Shown: positions 1-7,161 of the stretch, piece by piece
Position numbering within the stretch: the first letter of the stretch is position 1
How the letters are laid out: each line of letters opens with the position of its first letter
Origin: Deltaproteobacteria bacterium UBA5756
Lineage (GTDB): Bacteria > Desulfobacterota > Syntrophorhabdia > Syntrophorhabdales > Syntrophorhabdaceae
Direction of reading: 5' to 3'
DNA: 13,814 bases
Assembly: GCA_002418985.1 (NCBI GenBank)
Contig: DIFE01000093.1
Span: 1-13,814, forward strand
Position numbers and translations under genes: made by a program
The notes under the pieces: model-generated
What the model was told of the DNA's origin: nothing
The model's database searches: none
Seen by the model: the letters and a program-made list of their open reading frames with translations, nothing else

Positions 1-1554
1 TGACAGCTTCGATGATGTCCCCCTTCAGGGGGTCATAAAAGACAAGGAAACCCAGGAAGGTCATCCGGACCTCATCGTCTTTTGTCATGGAAGATTGAGG
101 GCCCATATCCCTGTATGAAAGACCCAGGGTCCTGAAGCCCTTGCCGCTCAAGTCCCTGAACTGCTGACCTATTTTCTCCCCGATCGTCTCTATATCAACA
201 ACCTCTCCATCGGGCATTTCCGCTGTCGAACAGACTGCCAGCACATTTGAAAGGGCGCCTTTTGTCACCATGAGATTGGAATTGTCCTTCGCAACGAGTA
301 TGCTCAGGCGCTTGCGGATAAAATCATAGGGAATCTCATCACGCTTGCTCATGCGCGAGAGGTCGAACTGCCGGCACCGACGGATCGCCTCATCAAGGGG
401 GTTTGTAAAACCTGTTTCGTAGGAGGCATTGATGTATGCGTAGAGAAGCGCCTTGTCGCTCTGGCGGCCCTCAACATCGAGCACAGAACTCAACTGCACC
501 AGGCCCTCTGTCAGAGTGCCCGTTTTATCGGAGCACAGGACATTCATGCTTCCGAAGTTCTCGATCGAGGCAAGCCGTTTTACGATGACTTTCTGTCCCG
601 CCATTCGTTTCGCTCCATGGGCGAGATTGATGCTGATGATGGCCGGCAGAAGCTGGGGCGTCAACCCCACCGCCAGGGCAAGAGAAAAAAGGAATGACTC
701 CAGTACGGGTCGATGGAAGTATACGTTGATGGCAAAGATGGATATGATCAATACCAGCGTAACCTCAAGAAGGAGGTAGCCAAAGCGCCTGACGCCGCGT
801 CAAACTCCGTCTCCGGCGGTCTGAATTGAAGTTGTTCCGAGATCTTACCAAACTCCGTATCCAGGCCGGTATGGACGACAACCGCCTTCGCGCTGCCGCT
901 CACAACGTGGGTGCCCATGAATAGTGAGTTTGTCCGACGGCTGAGCGGGGTTTTATCGTCGAGAGTACCTGTTTCCTTTTCCACCGGGTAGGTCTCGCCG
1001 GTCAGGGATGCCTCGTCAACAAAAAGATCCCTGGATTCAAGGAGCAGGCAATCGCCGGGAATTATGTCTCCTGCGTTCAATATGACGATATCGCCGGGGA
1101 CTATTTCCTCAACGGGCACCTCTCTGGAATCCCCGTCACGAAGCGCCGTTGCCCGGACCTGTACCACAGACAGGAGTTGCTCCACCGCATCGACAGCCCC
1201 CCGTTCCTGCCAGAACCCGAGGAATCCGCTGATCATTATTATCGCCAGTATGATCAACGCATCGGTAACATCGCGGAGTACGAAAGAAAGCCCGGTAGCA
1301 AAAAGCAATATGATGATGATCGGGCTTTTAAACTGCGCGACGAGAAGAGCGAGAGAATCCTTCCGTTTTTTCGGCTTCAGGGTATTGTAGCCGTAAAGTT
1401 GAAGCCTTTTTCGTGCCTCAACTCCATCCAGGCCGCCGGGCGTCACGTGAAGGCGGGTAAGCGCGAGATTCGGGGGCAGGGACCAAAAGATGTTCAATGG
1501 ATTCGTTGGCGGGATCATGCTTGAAACATTATACGTACTGAATGCCTTTTGCAC
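1..1554 (-). pseudogene. mgtA: Mg2+-importing P-type ATPase (MgtA type), 3'-truncated by window edge and frameshifted
   Basis: P3-type ATPase that would drive Mg2+ into the cytoplasm across the inner membrane. The first 268 codons give the FWSLP N-terminal signature (about residue 23), TM1-TM2 (about 76-116), the actuator-domain TGET (185-188) and the MgtA-typical RPPETEF. The frame then runs into a stop at 748. One frame over, from about base 796 down to base 2, the protein continues without a stop: RRFGYLLLEV, the membrane stretch with LTPQLLP, and the phosphorylation motif CSDKTGTLTEG with its Asp at 527-529, then nucleotide-binding-domain sequence including TKGALSNVL. Restoring one G in a GG run (plus-strand CC at 795-796) would rejoin the frames as DAGVRRF. 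The rest of the C-terminus lies outside the window. The start is unsure: GTG at 1554 or ATG at 1518, neither with a good ribosome site. It follows the CDF gene by 61 bp. A true mutation and a sequencing error look the same here. Confidence 0.9.
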
Positions 1555-1583
1555 AACGAATGTATCCGCGGCGATAACACGTA

Positions 1584-1609
1584 CCGGTTAGGCTGGTGGG
1601 GCCTACCGG
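1584..1609 (-). other. stem-loop between the CDF and mgtA genes
   Basis: An 8-9 bp stem with a single bulged base: CCGGTTAGGC (1584-1593) against GCCTACCGG (1601-1609), with a 7-base loop. It lies 7 bases after the CDF stop codon and upstream of mgtA. No T-run follows on the minus strand, so it is a poor intrinsic terminator. It could act as a 3'-end stabiliser or processing site that sets unequal expression of the two genes. Confidence 0.45.
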
Positions 1610-1615
1610 GAAGAT

Positions 1616-2545
1616 CTATTCGGTCGTTGAAACAGTTTTCGATGTTTTGCGGGGCACGGTGCATGTTTCGTCGGACAATTCGCACTCGTTACGACAAGGC
1701 TCGATATGGATGACGACATCGAGGTTGCTGATCTCCCTGGTCATTGTTATTTCAAGTCTGTCCGCCAGTTTGTGCGCGTCGTCGATGTTCTCTTTTCTGC
1801 AGACAAGGAGATGGAAATCAGTGTACTTCCTGCTCCCGGCGATACGGCTTCTCATTTTGTGATAGCCCGCATACGGGAACGGCAAGCCGTCGATGATGTA
1901 TTGAAGTTTCTCTTCCATATGATGAGGCATGCTGGCATCCATGAGACCGCCGATACCGTCCCTGAAGATTTTGAATGCCGAGAATATGATCATGAAGGCT
2001 ATGATCACCGAGAAGAGGAGATCGAAATAGGTCTTGCCGGTATAGTAGGTGAGAATGATCGCAACGATGGCGGCAGAGTTGGAATAGAGATCGCTTGTAT
2101 AGTGAAGCGCATCCGCCTTCAGGGCGCTTGAGTCCGTTTTTTCACCCGCCTTCCGAAGCACCGTTGAGATCATGGCGCTGAAAATAAGCGAGAGGACCAT
2201 CGCTGCGAGATCAAAACGGCTATAGACGATGGCGCCCTTGTCGAGAAATTTGTGGATGGCGGTGTAGAGGATCATGCCGCCGGTGAAGATGATCACCAAC
2301 GACTGGATGGTTGCGGCCAGGTTTTCGGTCTTTGCGTGACCATACTGATGCTCGTGGTCTGCGGGCTCCGCCGCTTTTCGTATTGCAAAATAGTTCATTC
2401 CCGACATGAAGATATCGAGAAGGCTGTCGAGACTCGAGGATATGACTGCAAGCGAGCCGGAGGCCAATCCTACCGCAAATTTGCTCGATGCGAGAATAAA
2501 GGCGGATACTATTGCAAATAGAGAGGCTTTGTACTTAATGTCCAT
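1616..2545 (-). CDS. cation diffusion facilitator family transporter (FieF-like)
   Basis: 309-aa inner-membrane metal/proton antiporter that would export divalent cations (Zn2+, Fe2+, Mn2+ or Cd2+) from the cytoplasm. Six hydrophobic segments lie between about residues 8 and 195. The transport site of FieF is present as Asp40 and Asp44 (LDSLLD) plus His148 and Asp152 (HYTSD). The second FieF site is matched in spacing by Asp63, His66 and His70. A cytoplasmic C-terminal domain follows (about 205-284), with DFH and IHIEP metal-ligand positions. Length is normal for the family. An unusual tail after IEP carries Cys284, Cys288 and Cys295. The start ATG has only a weak upstream GCGGA. It sits downstream of the CxxC and 29-aa genes and upstream of mgtA, so the unit handles divalent cations in both directions. 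The exact metal cannot be read from the sequence. Confidence 0.92.
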   Translation of the reverse strand: MDIKYKASLFAIVSAFILASSKFAVGLASGSLAVISSSLDSLLDIFMSGMNYFAIRKAAEPADHEHQYGHAKTENLAATIQSLVIIFTGGMILYTAIHKFLDKGAIVYSRFDLAAMVLSLIFSAMISTVLRKAGEKTDSSALKADALHYTSDLYSNSAAIVAIILTYYTGKTYFDLLFSVIIAFMIIFSAFKIFRDGIGGLMDASMPHHMEEKLQYIIDGLPFPYAGYHKMRSRIAGSRKYTDFHLLVCRKENIDDAHKLADRLEITMTREISNLDVVIHIEPCRNECELSDETCTVPRKTSKTVSTTE

Positions 2546-2609
2546 CGTTGTCCGCTATCTTACGATGCGTTTCCCCTTCACCCGATCACGGAAGGTTCCT
2601 TAGATGCGT

Positions 2610-2699
2610 TTATCCCTTCCGGATAAAACAGTATGTGATAATACCAAAAACAACGAGTATCGCCAATAATAAAATATAAACGGTATCGGATAAGATCAC
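2610..2699 (-). CDS. 29-aa single-span membrane peptide
   Basis: A short reading frame begins with GTG (2699-2697), preceded by GAGG ten bases upstream, and ends in TAA (2612-2610). The product starts MILSDTVYILLLAI, continues with about ten more hydrophobic residues and ends in a basic FIRKG tail. That is one transmembrane helix with a positive-inside cytoplasmic C-terminus. It lies 23 bp after the CxxC gene stop and 64 bp before the CDF start, on the same strand, so it is probably co-transcribed with CDF and mgtA. Its size and topology recall small membrane regulators such as MgtS and MgtR, which act on MgtA/MgtC in enterics, or KdpF. I see no sequence identity with any of them and no kdp genes nearby. 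The alternative is chance hydrophobic noncoding sequence. Confidence 0.5.
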   Translation of the reverse strand: MILSDTVYILLLAILVVFGIITYCFIRKG

Positions 2700-2722
2700 A
2701 GGCGAAAAACCTCGGCGATCGC

Positions 2723-2911
2723 TTATTTACCCAGGACCATTTTGAGGATCTGGTTTACGATCGTGTTTTTGTCAGGTAAAGGTGTTTTCAGGGTGACAAC
2801 CCCGTAAGGGGTGTCAGCGGCGCCCTCGGAAATCGTCTTTCCGTCCCGCAGGATCTCTACTTTGAGAGCGCCGGGGCCGGGCATGTCAAGATCACATCGC
2901 GGACACTTCAT
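2723..2911 (-). CDS. 62-aa CxxC protein of unknown function
   Basis: The start ATG at 2911-2909 is chosen over an upstream in-frame start (2959) because a strong GGGAGGTG ribosome site lies about 6 bases before it, and because the longer version would overlap the promoter's -10 at 2941-2946. The 62-residue product begins MKCPRCDLDMPG, a single CxxC knuckle such as a half zinc ribbon, followed by a short beta-rich stretch (LKVEILRDGK) and a C-terminal NQILKMVLGK helix. No signal peptide or membrane segment is seen, so it is probably cytoplasmic. It is the first gene of the unit that continues to the 29-aa peptide, CDF transporter and mgtA. It might bind a metal through the CxxC, but with only two cysteines this is inference. 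I do not recognise the family. Confidence 0.75.
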   Translation of the reverse strand: MKCPRCDLDMPGPGALKVEILRDGKTISEGAADTPYGVVTLKTPLPDKNTIVNQILKMVLGK

Positions 2912-2940
2912 AGAGACACCTCCCGATATCAATAGGGAAC

Positions 2941-2986
2941 AGTATACCGGATTAACCATTACAATGCGGTTACATGTAGATTACAA
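2941..2986 (-). promoter_or_regulatory. promoter with triple 11-bp-spaced operator for the CxxC/CDF/mgtA unit
   Basis: Read on the minus strand: TTGTAA (2986-2981), 5 bp, ATGTAA (2975-2970), 5 bp, TTGTAA (2964-2959), exactly 12 bp, then a near-consensus -10 TATACT (2946-2941). There is no good -35; the last hexamer occupies its place, as in activator-dependent PhoP/PmrA-class promoters. The site lies in the 80-bp gap after the kinase stop (2992) and before the CxxC gene start (2911), giving a leader of about 24 bases. The same geometry recurs at 5325-5370 and 8928-8973. Binding by a locally encoded OmpR-family regulator is inferred. Confidence 0.7.
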
Positions 2987-2991
2987 TTCCG

Positions 2992-4461
2992 TCATAAAAG
3001 GTTTGCCGCAGAAGGTGGTTGCAGGAATCGAAGGGTGACCGTTGTACCTTCGGAAGGCCCGCTTTTCACGCTCACCGAACCGCCATGAAGGTCCATGATC
3101 GACTTCACGATAGAAAACCCCAGGCCTGTGCCTCGAGGATACTCCGAGCGCGCCCGTTCGGTCCGATAAAAACGGTCGAAGACCTTTGGGATATTCTCCT
3201 CTTCGATGCCGATCCCGGTGTCGCTTACATCTATCTGCACCCAATGGTCTTCCGTCTCAAGCACAGTTATGGCGACGCCGCCGCCCTGCGGGGTATATTG
3301 AAAAGCGTTTGCCAGTATATTGCCAATAGCCTGCCTGAAAAGCAGCGGGTCGACATTGAGCGTCCCTCCCCCTTTAAAAACGACATCAATCCCCTTTTCT
3401 TCGGCTGCCACGCTGTAATATTCGAAAACCAACTCGATTTCCTTCCGTGCGTCAATGTGCATCTTCCTGACCATAGTCTCCCTGCTCTCCGCACGGGCCA
3501 AAAAGAGAAGGTTTTCTATCATGCGTGAAAGCTTCCCAAATTCTTCGAGGCTCGATTCAATAACCTGCCGGTATTCGTCGGGCGTCCGTGTCTTGTAGAG
3601 CGCCACCTCCGCCTCTCCCCGCAGGTTATTGATGGGGTTTCTCAATTCATGTGCCAGGTCGGCGCTGAAACGAGAGAGGGAATTGAAAGACCCTTCAAGC
3701 CGATCGAGCATGGTATCGAAAGCCTTTGCCAGTTCCCCGATCTCTTTTGGCCATTTCCTGGAACCCACGCGTTCGTTGAGCTGGTTGGAGCCTATCCGGA
3801 GAAACGCCTTCTCCATCGCCTTCAGCGGACGCAGACCCTCGCGCGCAACGGCAAAACCTATCGCGGCGGAAGAAAGGACGCCAAAGAGCAGGATAATGCC
3901 GACCTTTTTCCGGTAACCGCTGATAATGATGTCCTCGTGGGCCATATCGAGGGCCATCTGGACGAGAAACCTTTTTCCCTTTGCCTGATGAGGTTTCGGT
4001 ACCACCTCGGTGCTCATGAGAAGAAGCGGTGTGCCGGACCGGCCTTTCGCTTTTACGCCTTTCCCCGATCCGTCCGCTATTGATGAACCGGCTGGGAATG
4101 AGGACAAACCGATAATGTCGGTCATTCCCGGTGTTTCAATCAGGGTTCCGCCCTTCTCATCGACGATGCGGACGTAATACCGTGCAAATGTCGAGGCGAA
4201 GGAGCGAGTCTCCCCTTCAACCTTTTCTTTCCAGATCGCCATATTGTCGGGGTGCTCCTGCAGGAGGGCCTGGATGCTCCTGGTCTGTGCAACAAGGAAC
4301 TGGTTATCTTCGCTTGTCATGTCGCTTGTGAGCACCCAGTCCGAGAAGACCGCGGAAATCGCAAGAAGCACGAAAGCCCATACGGCATAGAGTATGGTCA
4401 GCCTCTTTGTGATTGACAGCGATCGCGGAAAGGAAGGCATCATGTTGTCACTGTTCGTCAT
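2992..4461 (-). CDS. sensor histidine kinase, heavy-metal (CusS-like) type
   Basis: 489-aa membrane kinase that would autophosphorylate and pass phosphate to the adjacent response regulator. TM1 lies at about 21-41. A periplasmic sensor region of roughly 145 residues follows, then TM2 (about 186-207) and a HAMP linker. The HisKA motif is FSADLAHELRNPINNLRG with phospho-acceptor His271. The ATPase domain has the N box NILANAFQYTP (381-391), DTGIGI (414-419) and GTGLGFSI (444-451). Domain order and length match heavy-metal sensor kinases (CusS/CzcS type). The start at 4461 overlaps the regulator's 3' end by 14 bases and has a purine-rich GAGGAGCGCGGGG before it. An upstream ATG (4485) and an ATG pair at 4443-4438 are alternatives. 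The overlap implies translational coupling with the regulator. The ligand is unknown: the periplasmic region has a KPHQAKGK stretch but no obvious metal cluster. Confidence 0.93.
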   Translation of the reverse strand: MTNSDNMMPSFPRSLSITKRLTILYAVWAFVLLAISAVFSDWVLTSDMTSEDNQFLVAQTRSIQALLQEHPDNMAIWKEKVEGETRSFASTFARYYVRIVDEKGGTLIETPGMTDIIGLSSFPAGSSIADGSGKGVKAKGRSGTPLLLMSTEVVPKPHQAKGKRFLVQMALDMAHEDIIISGYRKKVGIILLFGVLSSAAIGFAVAREGLRPLKAMEKAFLRIGSNQLNERVGSRKWPKEIGELAKAFDTMLDRLEGSFNSLSRFSADLAHELRNPINNLRGEAEVALYKTRTPDEYRQVIESSLEEFGKLSRMIENLLFLARAESRETMVRKMHIDARKEIELVFEYYSVAAEEKGIDVVFKGGGTLNVDPLLFRQAIGNILANAFQYTPQGGGVAITVLETEDHWVQIDVSDTGIGIEEENIPKVFDRFYRTERARSEYPRGTGLGFSIVKSIMDLHGGSVSVKSGPSEGTTVTLRFLQPPSAANLL

Positions 4462-5137
4462 GTTCCCCGCGCTCTTCAAGCACATATCCTACACCGCGCA
4501 CGGTATGGATGAGCTTTGCCGGGAATGGATCGTCGACCTTTTTACGCAGTCTGAGAACAGCCCCGTCGATTATGTTCGTATCGCTGTCGAAATTGATGTC
4601 CCATACCTGTTCGCAGATACGGGTACGGGTGAGTACCTCCCCGGCATGACGCGCAAAGAGCCATAACATTGAAAATTCCTTTGGTGACAGATCGAGGCGG
4701 TTTCCACTGCGGCTCGCTCTGTGACGAAGGGAATCGATCTCCATATCTCCGATGCGTATCACCTCGGGTTGCTTCTCCGGACCCCGGCGAAGCACGGTAC
4801 GAACACGTGCAAGGAGTTCGGAGAAGGCGAAGGGTTTCACCAGATAGTCGTCTCCGCCAAGCTCAAGGCCTTTTACCCTGTCCTGAACGGAATCTTTAGC
4901 TGTCAGGAAGATGACGGGAATCTGCTTTCCTGCGTGCCTCAGTTCTGTAATGACAGACCATCCATCGCGGTCGGGAAGCACCACATCAAGGATGATCAGT
5001 GAATAATCTCCCGTAAGTGCAAGGTGGAGCCCGTCTTCACCCCTGTCGGCAATATCGGCCACGAAGCCCTGCTCACCGAGGCCCTTCTTTAAATAGCGGG
5101 CTGTCTTTTCTTCATCCTCAACGATCAAAAGGCGCAT
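4448..5137 (-). CDS. OmpR-family response regulator, partner of the CusS-like kinase
   Basis: 229-aa DNA-binding response regulator. The receiver domain (1-118) has the acidic pocket Glu7-Asp8, phospho-acceptor Asp51 (ILDVVLPDRDG), switch Thr79 (FLTAKDS) and Lys101 in LVKPFAF. A winged-helix Trans_reg_C domain follows (about 130-225), ending HTVRGVGYVLEERG. The start has an AGGAGGT ribosome site about 11 bases upstream. It is first in an operon with the kinase at 2992-4461. The product resembles CusR/CopR-type regulators, and being next to a CDF transporter and MgtA fits a metal-responsive role. It is divergent from the ArnT-like gene at 5407 across a 269-bp gap. Which of the three repeat operators it binds, if any, cannot be decided from sequence. 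Confidence 0.95.
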   Translation of the reverse strand: MRLLIVEDEEKTARYLKKGLGEQGFVADIADRGEDGLHLALTGDYSLIILDVVLPDRDGWSVITELRHAGKQIPVIFLTAKDSVQDRVKGLELGGDDYLVKPFAFSELLARVRTVLRRGPEKQPEVIRIGDMEIDSLRHRASRSGNRLDLSPKEFSMLWLFARHAGEVLTRTRICEQVWDINFDSDTNIIDGAVLRLRKKVDDPFPAKLIHTVRGVGYVLEERGEHDEQ

Positions 5138-5171
5138 CGACAGTTCTTTACCTCCTTCGGAAAAGTCGTTT

Positions 5172-5177
5172 ATTATA
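5172..5177 (-). promoter_or_regulatory. -10 element upstream of the CusR-like regulator
   Basis: A perfect TATAAT on the minus strand lies 34 bases upstream of the regulator start. Sequence 16-17 bp further upstream (around GATTAT/TGATTA, 5194-5201) is a poor -35, which suggests an activator-dependent or weak promoter. The triple-hexamer operator found at the other three-repeat promoters is not recognisable here. Confidence 0.5.
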
Positions 5178-5316
5178 CCTCACAACGGCACCAATAATCA
5201 TTAATGCGGCCTGCCTATCCGCCATGTTCACTGCTAAATAGCTTCACTAAAACAAAATACCTGGGATTGCCGTTAGAAATGAGAATAGGCCGGAACGCAG
5301 ATCAATCCCCTGAATG

Positions 5317-5370
5317 TTACCAACTGGTAATACTGCGGTAAGTTTCCGGTGATATCTTTTGTTGTAGGAT
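5317..5370 (+). promoter_or_regulatory. promoter with triple 11-bp-spaced operator for the first ArnT-like gene
   Basis: Hexamers TGGTAA (5325-5330), CGGTAA (5336-5341) and CGGTGA (5347-5352) repeat every 11 bp. Exactly 12 bp after the last comes a -10-like TAGGAT (5365-5370), 36 bases before the ATG. An inverted half-site TTACCA at 5317-5322 makes the first hexamer also part of a 14-bp palindrome (TTACCA-AC-TGGTAA). No consensus -35 is present; the third hexamer sits in its place. The direct-repeat spacing and the 12-bp distance to the -10 are those described for PhoP boxes. The same layout, including TTACCA at the same offset, recurs at 8920-8973. Confidence 0.7.
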
Positions 5371-5406
5371 GGTACAGCAATCACGAGACCAATAAAAGGA
5401 AACGCC

Positions 5407-7116
5407 ATGACCGGCACACAGAAACAATCCGTCTTCTATCTCATTCTTCTCCTTATCACCGTGATCCCCCTTTTCTCTTTCGGCCTTGCGAACCACGGGC
5501 TCTGGACGGCCGATGAACCAAGGGTGGGAGAGATCGGGAGGGAAATGGCATTGAGCGGGAACTGGGCGGTACCGACACTCAATCGGGAACCTTTTCTTGA
5601 ACAGCCCCCGCTGTACTATGCGTCGCTCGCCGCCGTGTTCAGGGCATTCGGCGGTGCGTCTGACGCGATTGCGAGGATACCGTCAGCGGTGTTCGCCTTC
5701 GCGGGTGCTATCGCGCTGTTCTTTCTCGGCAACCTTCTTTTTGGGCCGAGGACAGGATTTATTTCCGCTCTCATCATGGCGACCTGCGGAGAGTATTTCC
5801 GGGTGGCCCACTGGGTGATCGTGGATGGTGCCCTGACGTGTTTTGTAATCCTCTCTCTTGTCTTTTTCACGATCGCTTATCTTTCCGACAAGCCGGCGAA
5901 GAGGTTCATATCTTATGGTCTGTGCTATATCTCCTGCACCCTTGCCTTTTATACAAAGGGTTTCATCGGGGTTGTCATGCCGGGCCTCGCCATACTGGTG
6001 TTCCTGATATTCGACAGGAACCTCAGGGAGATCCTGAAGATGCATCTGTGGCTCGGTGTCCTTGTCTTCCTTGCCATGACCCTGCCGTGGTTTCTCTCCC
6101 TGTGGCACCAGGGCGGCGGCGAATACCTGAGGGTTTTCCTGATCCATAACCATCTTGAGAGGTTCGCAGGCGGATCCACGGGACACCATCAGCCCTTTTA
6201 CTACTACCTCGTTCAGTTTCCCACGGCTTTCCTGCCCTGGAGCATCCTGATCGTACCCGCGCTTTTCAGGAGCTTTCGCAAAAAGGACGGTGAGGAAGAC
6301 AGGGCCCGGAAAGGAACGCTTCTCATGCTGTGCTGGTTCATCGCCGGGTTCATATTCCTCAGTGCGGCATCGACAAAGCGCGCTCTCTATCTCATGCCCC
6401 TATTTGCGCCTATCTCACTGTTGACCGCCGCATATATCGACGCTGCCATCACGGGGCCCGTTTTCAGGAAATGGGAAAAGGCGTTCATATACGCCTTCAG
6501 TCTTCTCCCTCTTATCGCAGGGATCGCCGCGATCCCGGCCCTTGTCATCGCATCGAGAAAATATGGCTTTGGCCTGCCCGCAAAAGAATTTGTTTTGACC
6601 ATTCTCTTTTCCGTTGTCGCAGTGGCCCTCTCGGTGGCAGCCCTCTGGAGGCGTAGAGAGAACATGCTGAAGTTCTGGGCGTTCTCATCGGCCTCGATCC
6701 TGTCATTGCTCTTTCTGGGACTGTTTGCCGCAATGCCCATCCTCGATCAGTTCAAGAGCTTCGTACCCTTCTGCGAGGCGATAGAGACCTCTGTGCCTTC
6801 ATCCGCTACCCTTTATGCCTGGCAGCCCGATGAGACCCTCAGGGGTGCCGTTCCGTTCTACACGGGGTGGTTCCTGAAAGAACTGGACTCCACGTCTCAG
6901 CTGGATGAGGCCCTTCAGAAGGAAAAAGCCGTCTTCGTCGTTGTGCGGGACAAAAGGAAACAAACAGAAGGGAAGCTCCTGTCAACAGGCAAGCTGTATG
7001 TTCTTTTCAGGCAATCCATGGATACTGACCGTTCTCTCGTCATTTTGAAGAACGTAAGCCCCGACCGGGGATCCCCCGTCGGAAACGCGGTTGGTGAACG
7101 AAATAGGCCGTTATGA
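5407..7116 (+). CDS. ArnT/PMT-like membrane glycosyltransferase (first copy)
   Basis: 569-aa polytopic inner-membrane enzyme of the GT39/GT83 superfamily. These use a polyprenyl-phosphate-linked sugar on the periplasmic side, as ArnT does when it adds 4-amino-4-deoxyarabinose to lipid A. After TM1 (about 9-27) comes the first periplasmic loop with the catalytic-type acidic pair Asp36-Glu37 (TADEPRVGEIGREM) and LEQPP (64-68), the ArnT EKPP position with Gln instead of Lys. A second conserved Asp lies at 140 (WVIVDGAL). Many more hydrophobic segments follow to about 450. A soluble C-terminal domain (VFVVVRDKRK) resembles that of the second copy. The ribosome site is AAGGA, 6 bases before ATG. 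It heads an operon with the regulator 45 bp downstream. No arnBCADEF sugar-synthesis genes are in the window, so donor and acceptor are unknown. Confidence 0.88.
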   Translation: MTGTQKQSVFYLILLLITVIPLFSFGLANHGLWTADEPRVGEIGREMALSGNWAVPTLNREPFLEQPPLYYASLAAVFRAFGGASDAIARIPSAVFAFAGAIALFFLGNLLFGPRTGFISALIMATCGEYFRVAHWVIVDGALTCFVILSLVFFTIAYLSDKPAKRFISYGLCYISCTLAFYTKGFIGVVMPGLAILVFLIFDRNLREILKMHLWLGVLVFLAMTLPWFLSLWHQGGGEYLRVFLIHNHLERFAGGSTGHHQPFYYYLVQFPTAFLPWSILIVPALFRSFRKKDGEEDRARKGTLLMLCWFIAGFIFLSAASTKRALYLMPLFAPISLLTAAYIDAAITGPVFRKWEKAFIYAFSLLPLIAGIAAIPALVIASRKYGFGLPAKEFVLTILFSVVAVALSVAALWRRRENMLKFWAFSSASILSLLFLGLFAAMPILDQFKSFVPFCEAIETSVPSSATLYAWQPDETLRGAVPFYTGWFLKELDSTSQLDEALQKEKAVFVVVRDKRKQTEGKLLSTGKLYVLFRQSMDTDRSLVILKNVSPDRGSPVGNAVGERNRPL

Positions 7117-7161
7117 TACAATAGGTTCTGTACGGAACGCGGTTCATAAAGGAATTTGGTC

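Noticed and set aside
785..800. Programmed ribosomal frameshift in mgtA
   Set aside because: No slippery heptamer or downstream structure is apparent at the shift, and MgtA-type ATPases are not known to use one.
1528..1533. Perfect TATAAT on the minus strand just before the ATG at 1518
   Set aside because: It would require a leaderless transcript and has a poor -35 (TTGTGC); considered coincidental without transcript data.
1555..1615. An mgtA Mg2+-sensing leader
   Set aside because: The gap is only 61 bp, far shorter than the enteric mgtA leader, and holds a single simple stem-loop.
1706..2131. A 141-codon plus-strand frame antisense to the CDF gene
   Set aside because: No recognisable domain; the opposite strand has all CDF ligand residues in place.
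5172..5217. Fourth copy of the phased operator before the CusR-like regulator
   Set aside because: At the required 12-bp distance and 11-bp period the hexamers read ATTGGT, CATTAA and TAGGCA, which do not fit the consensus.
7125..7138. GTTC-N6-GAAC inverted repeat before the second regulator, possibly LexA-like
   Set aside because: Half-sites are only 4 bp and in the opposite orientation to the Bacillus-type LexA box; no SOS gene context.
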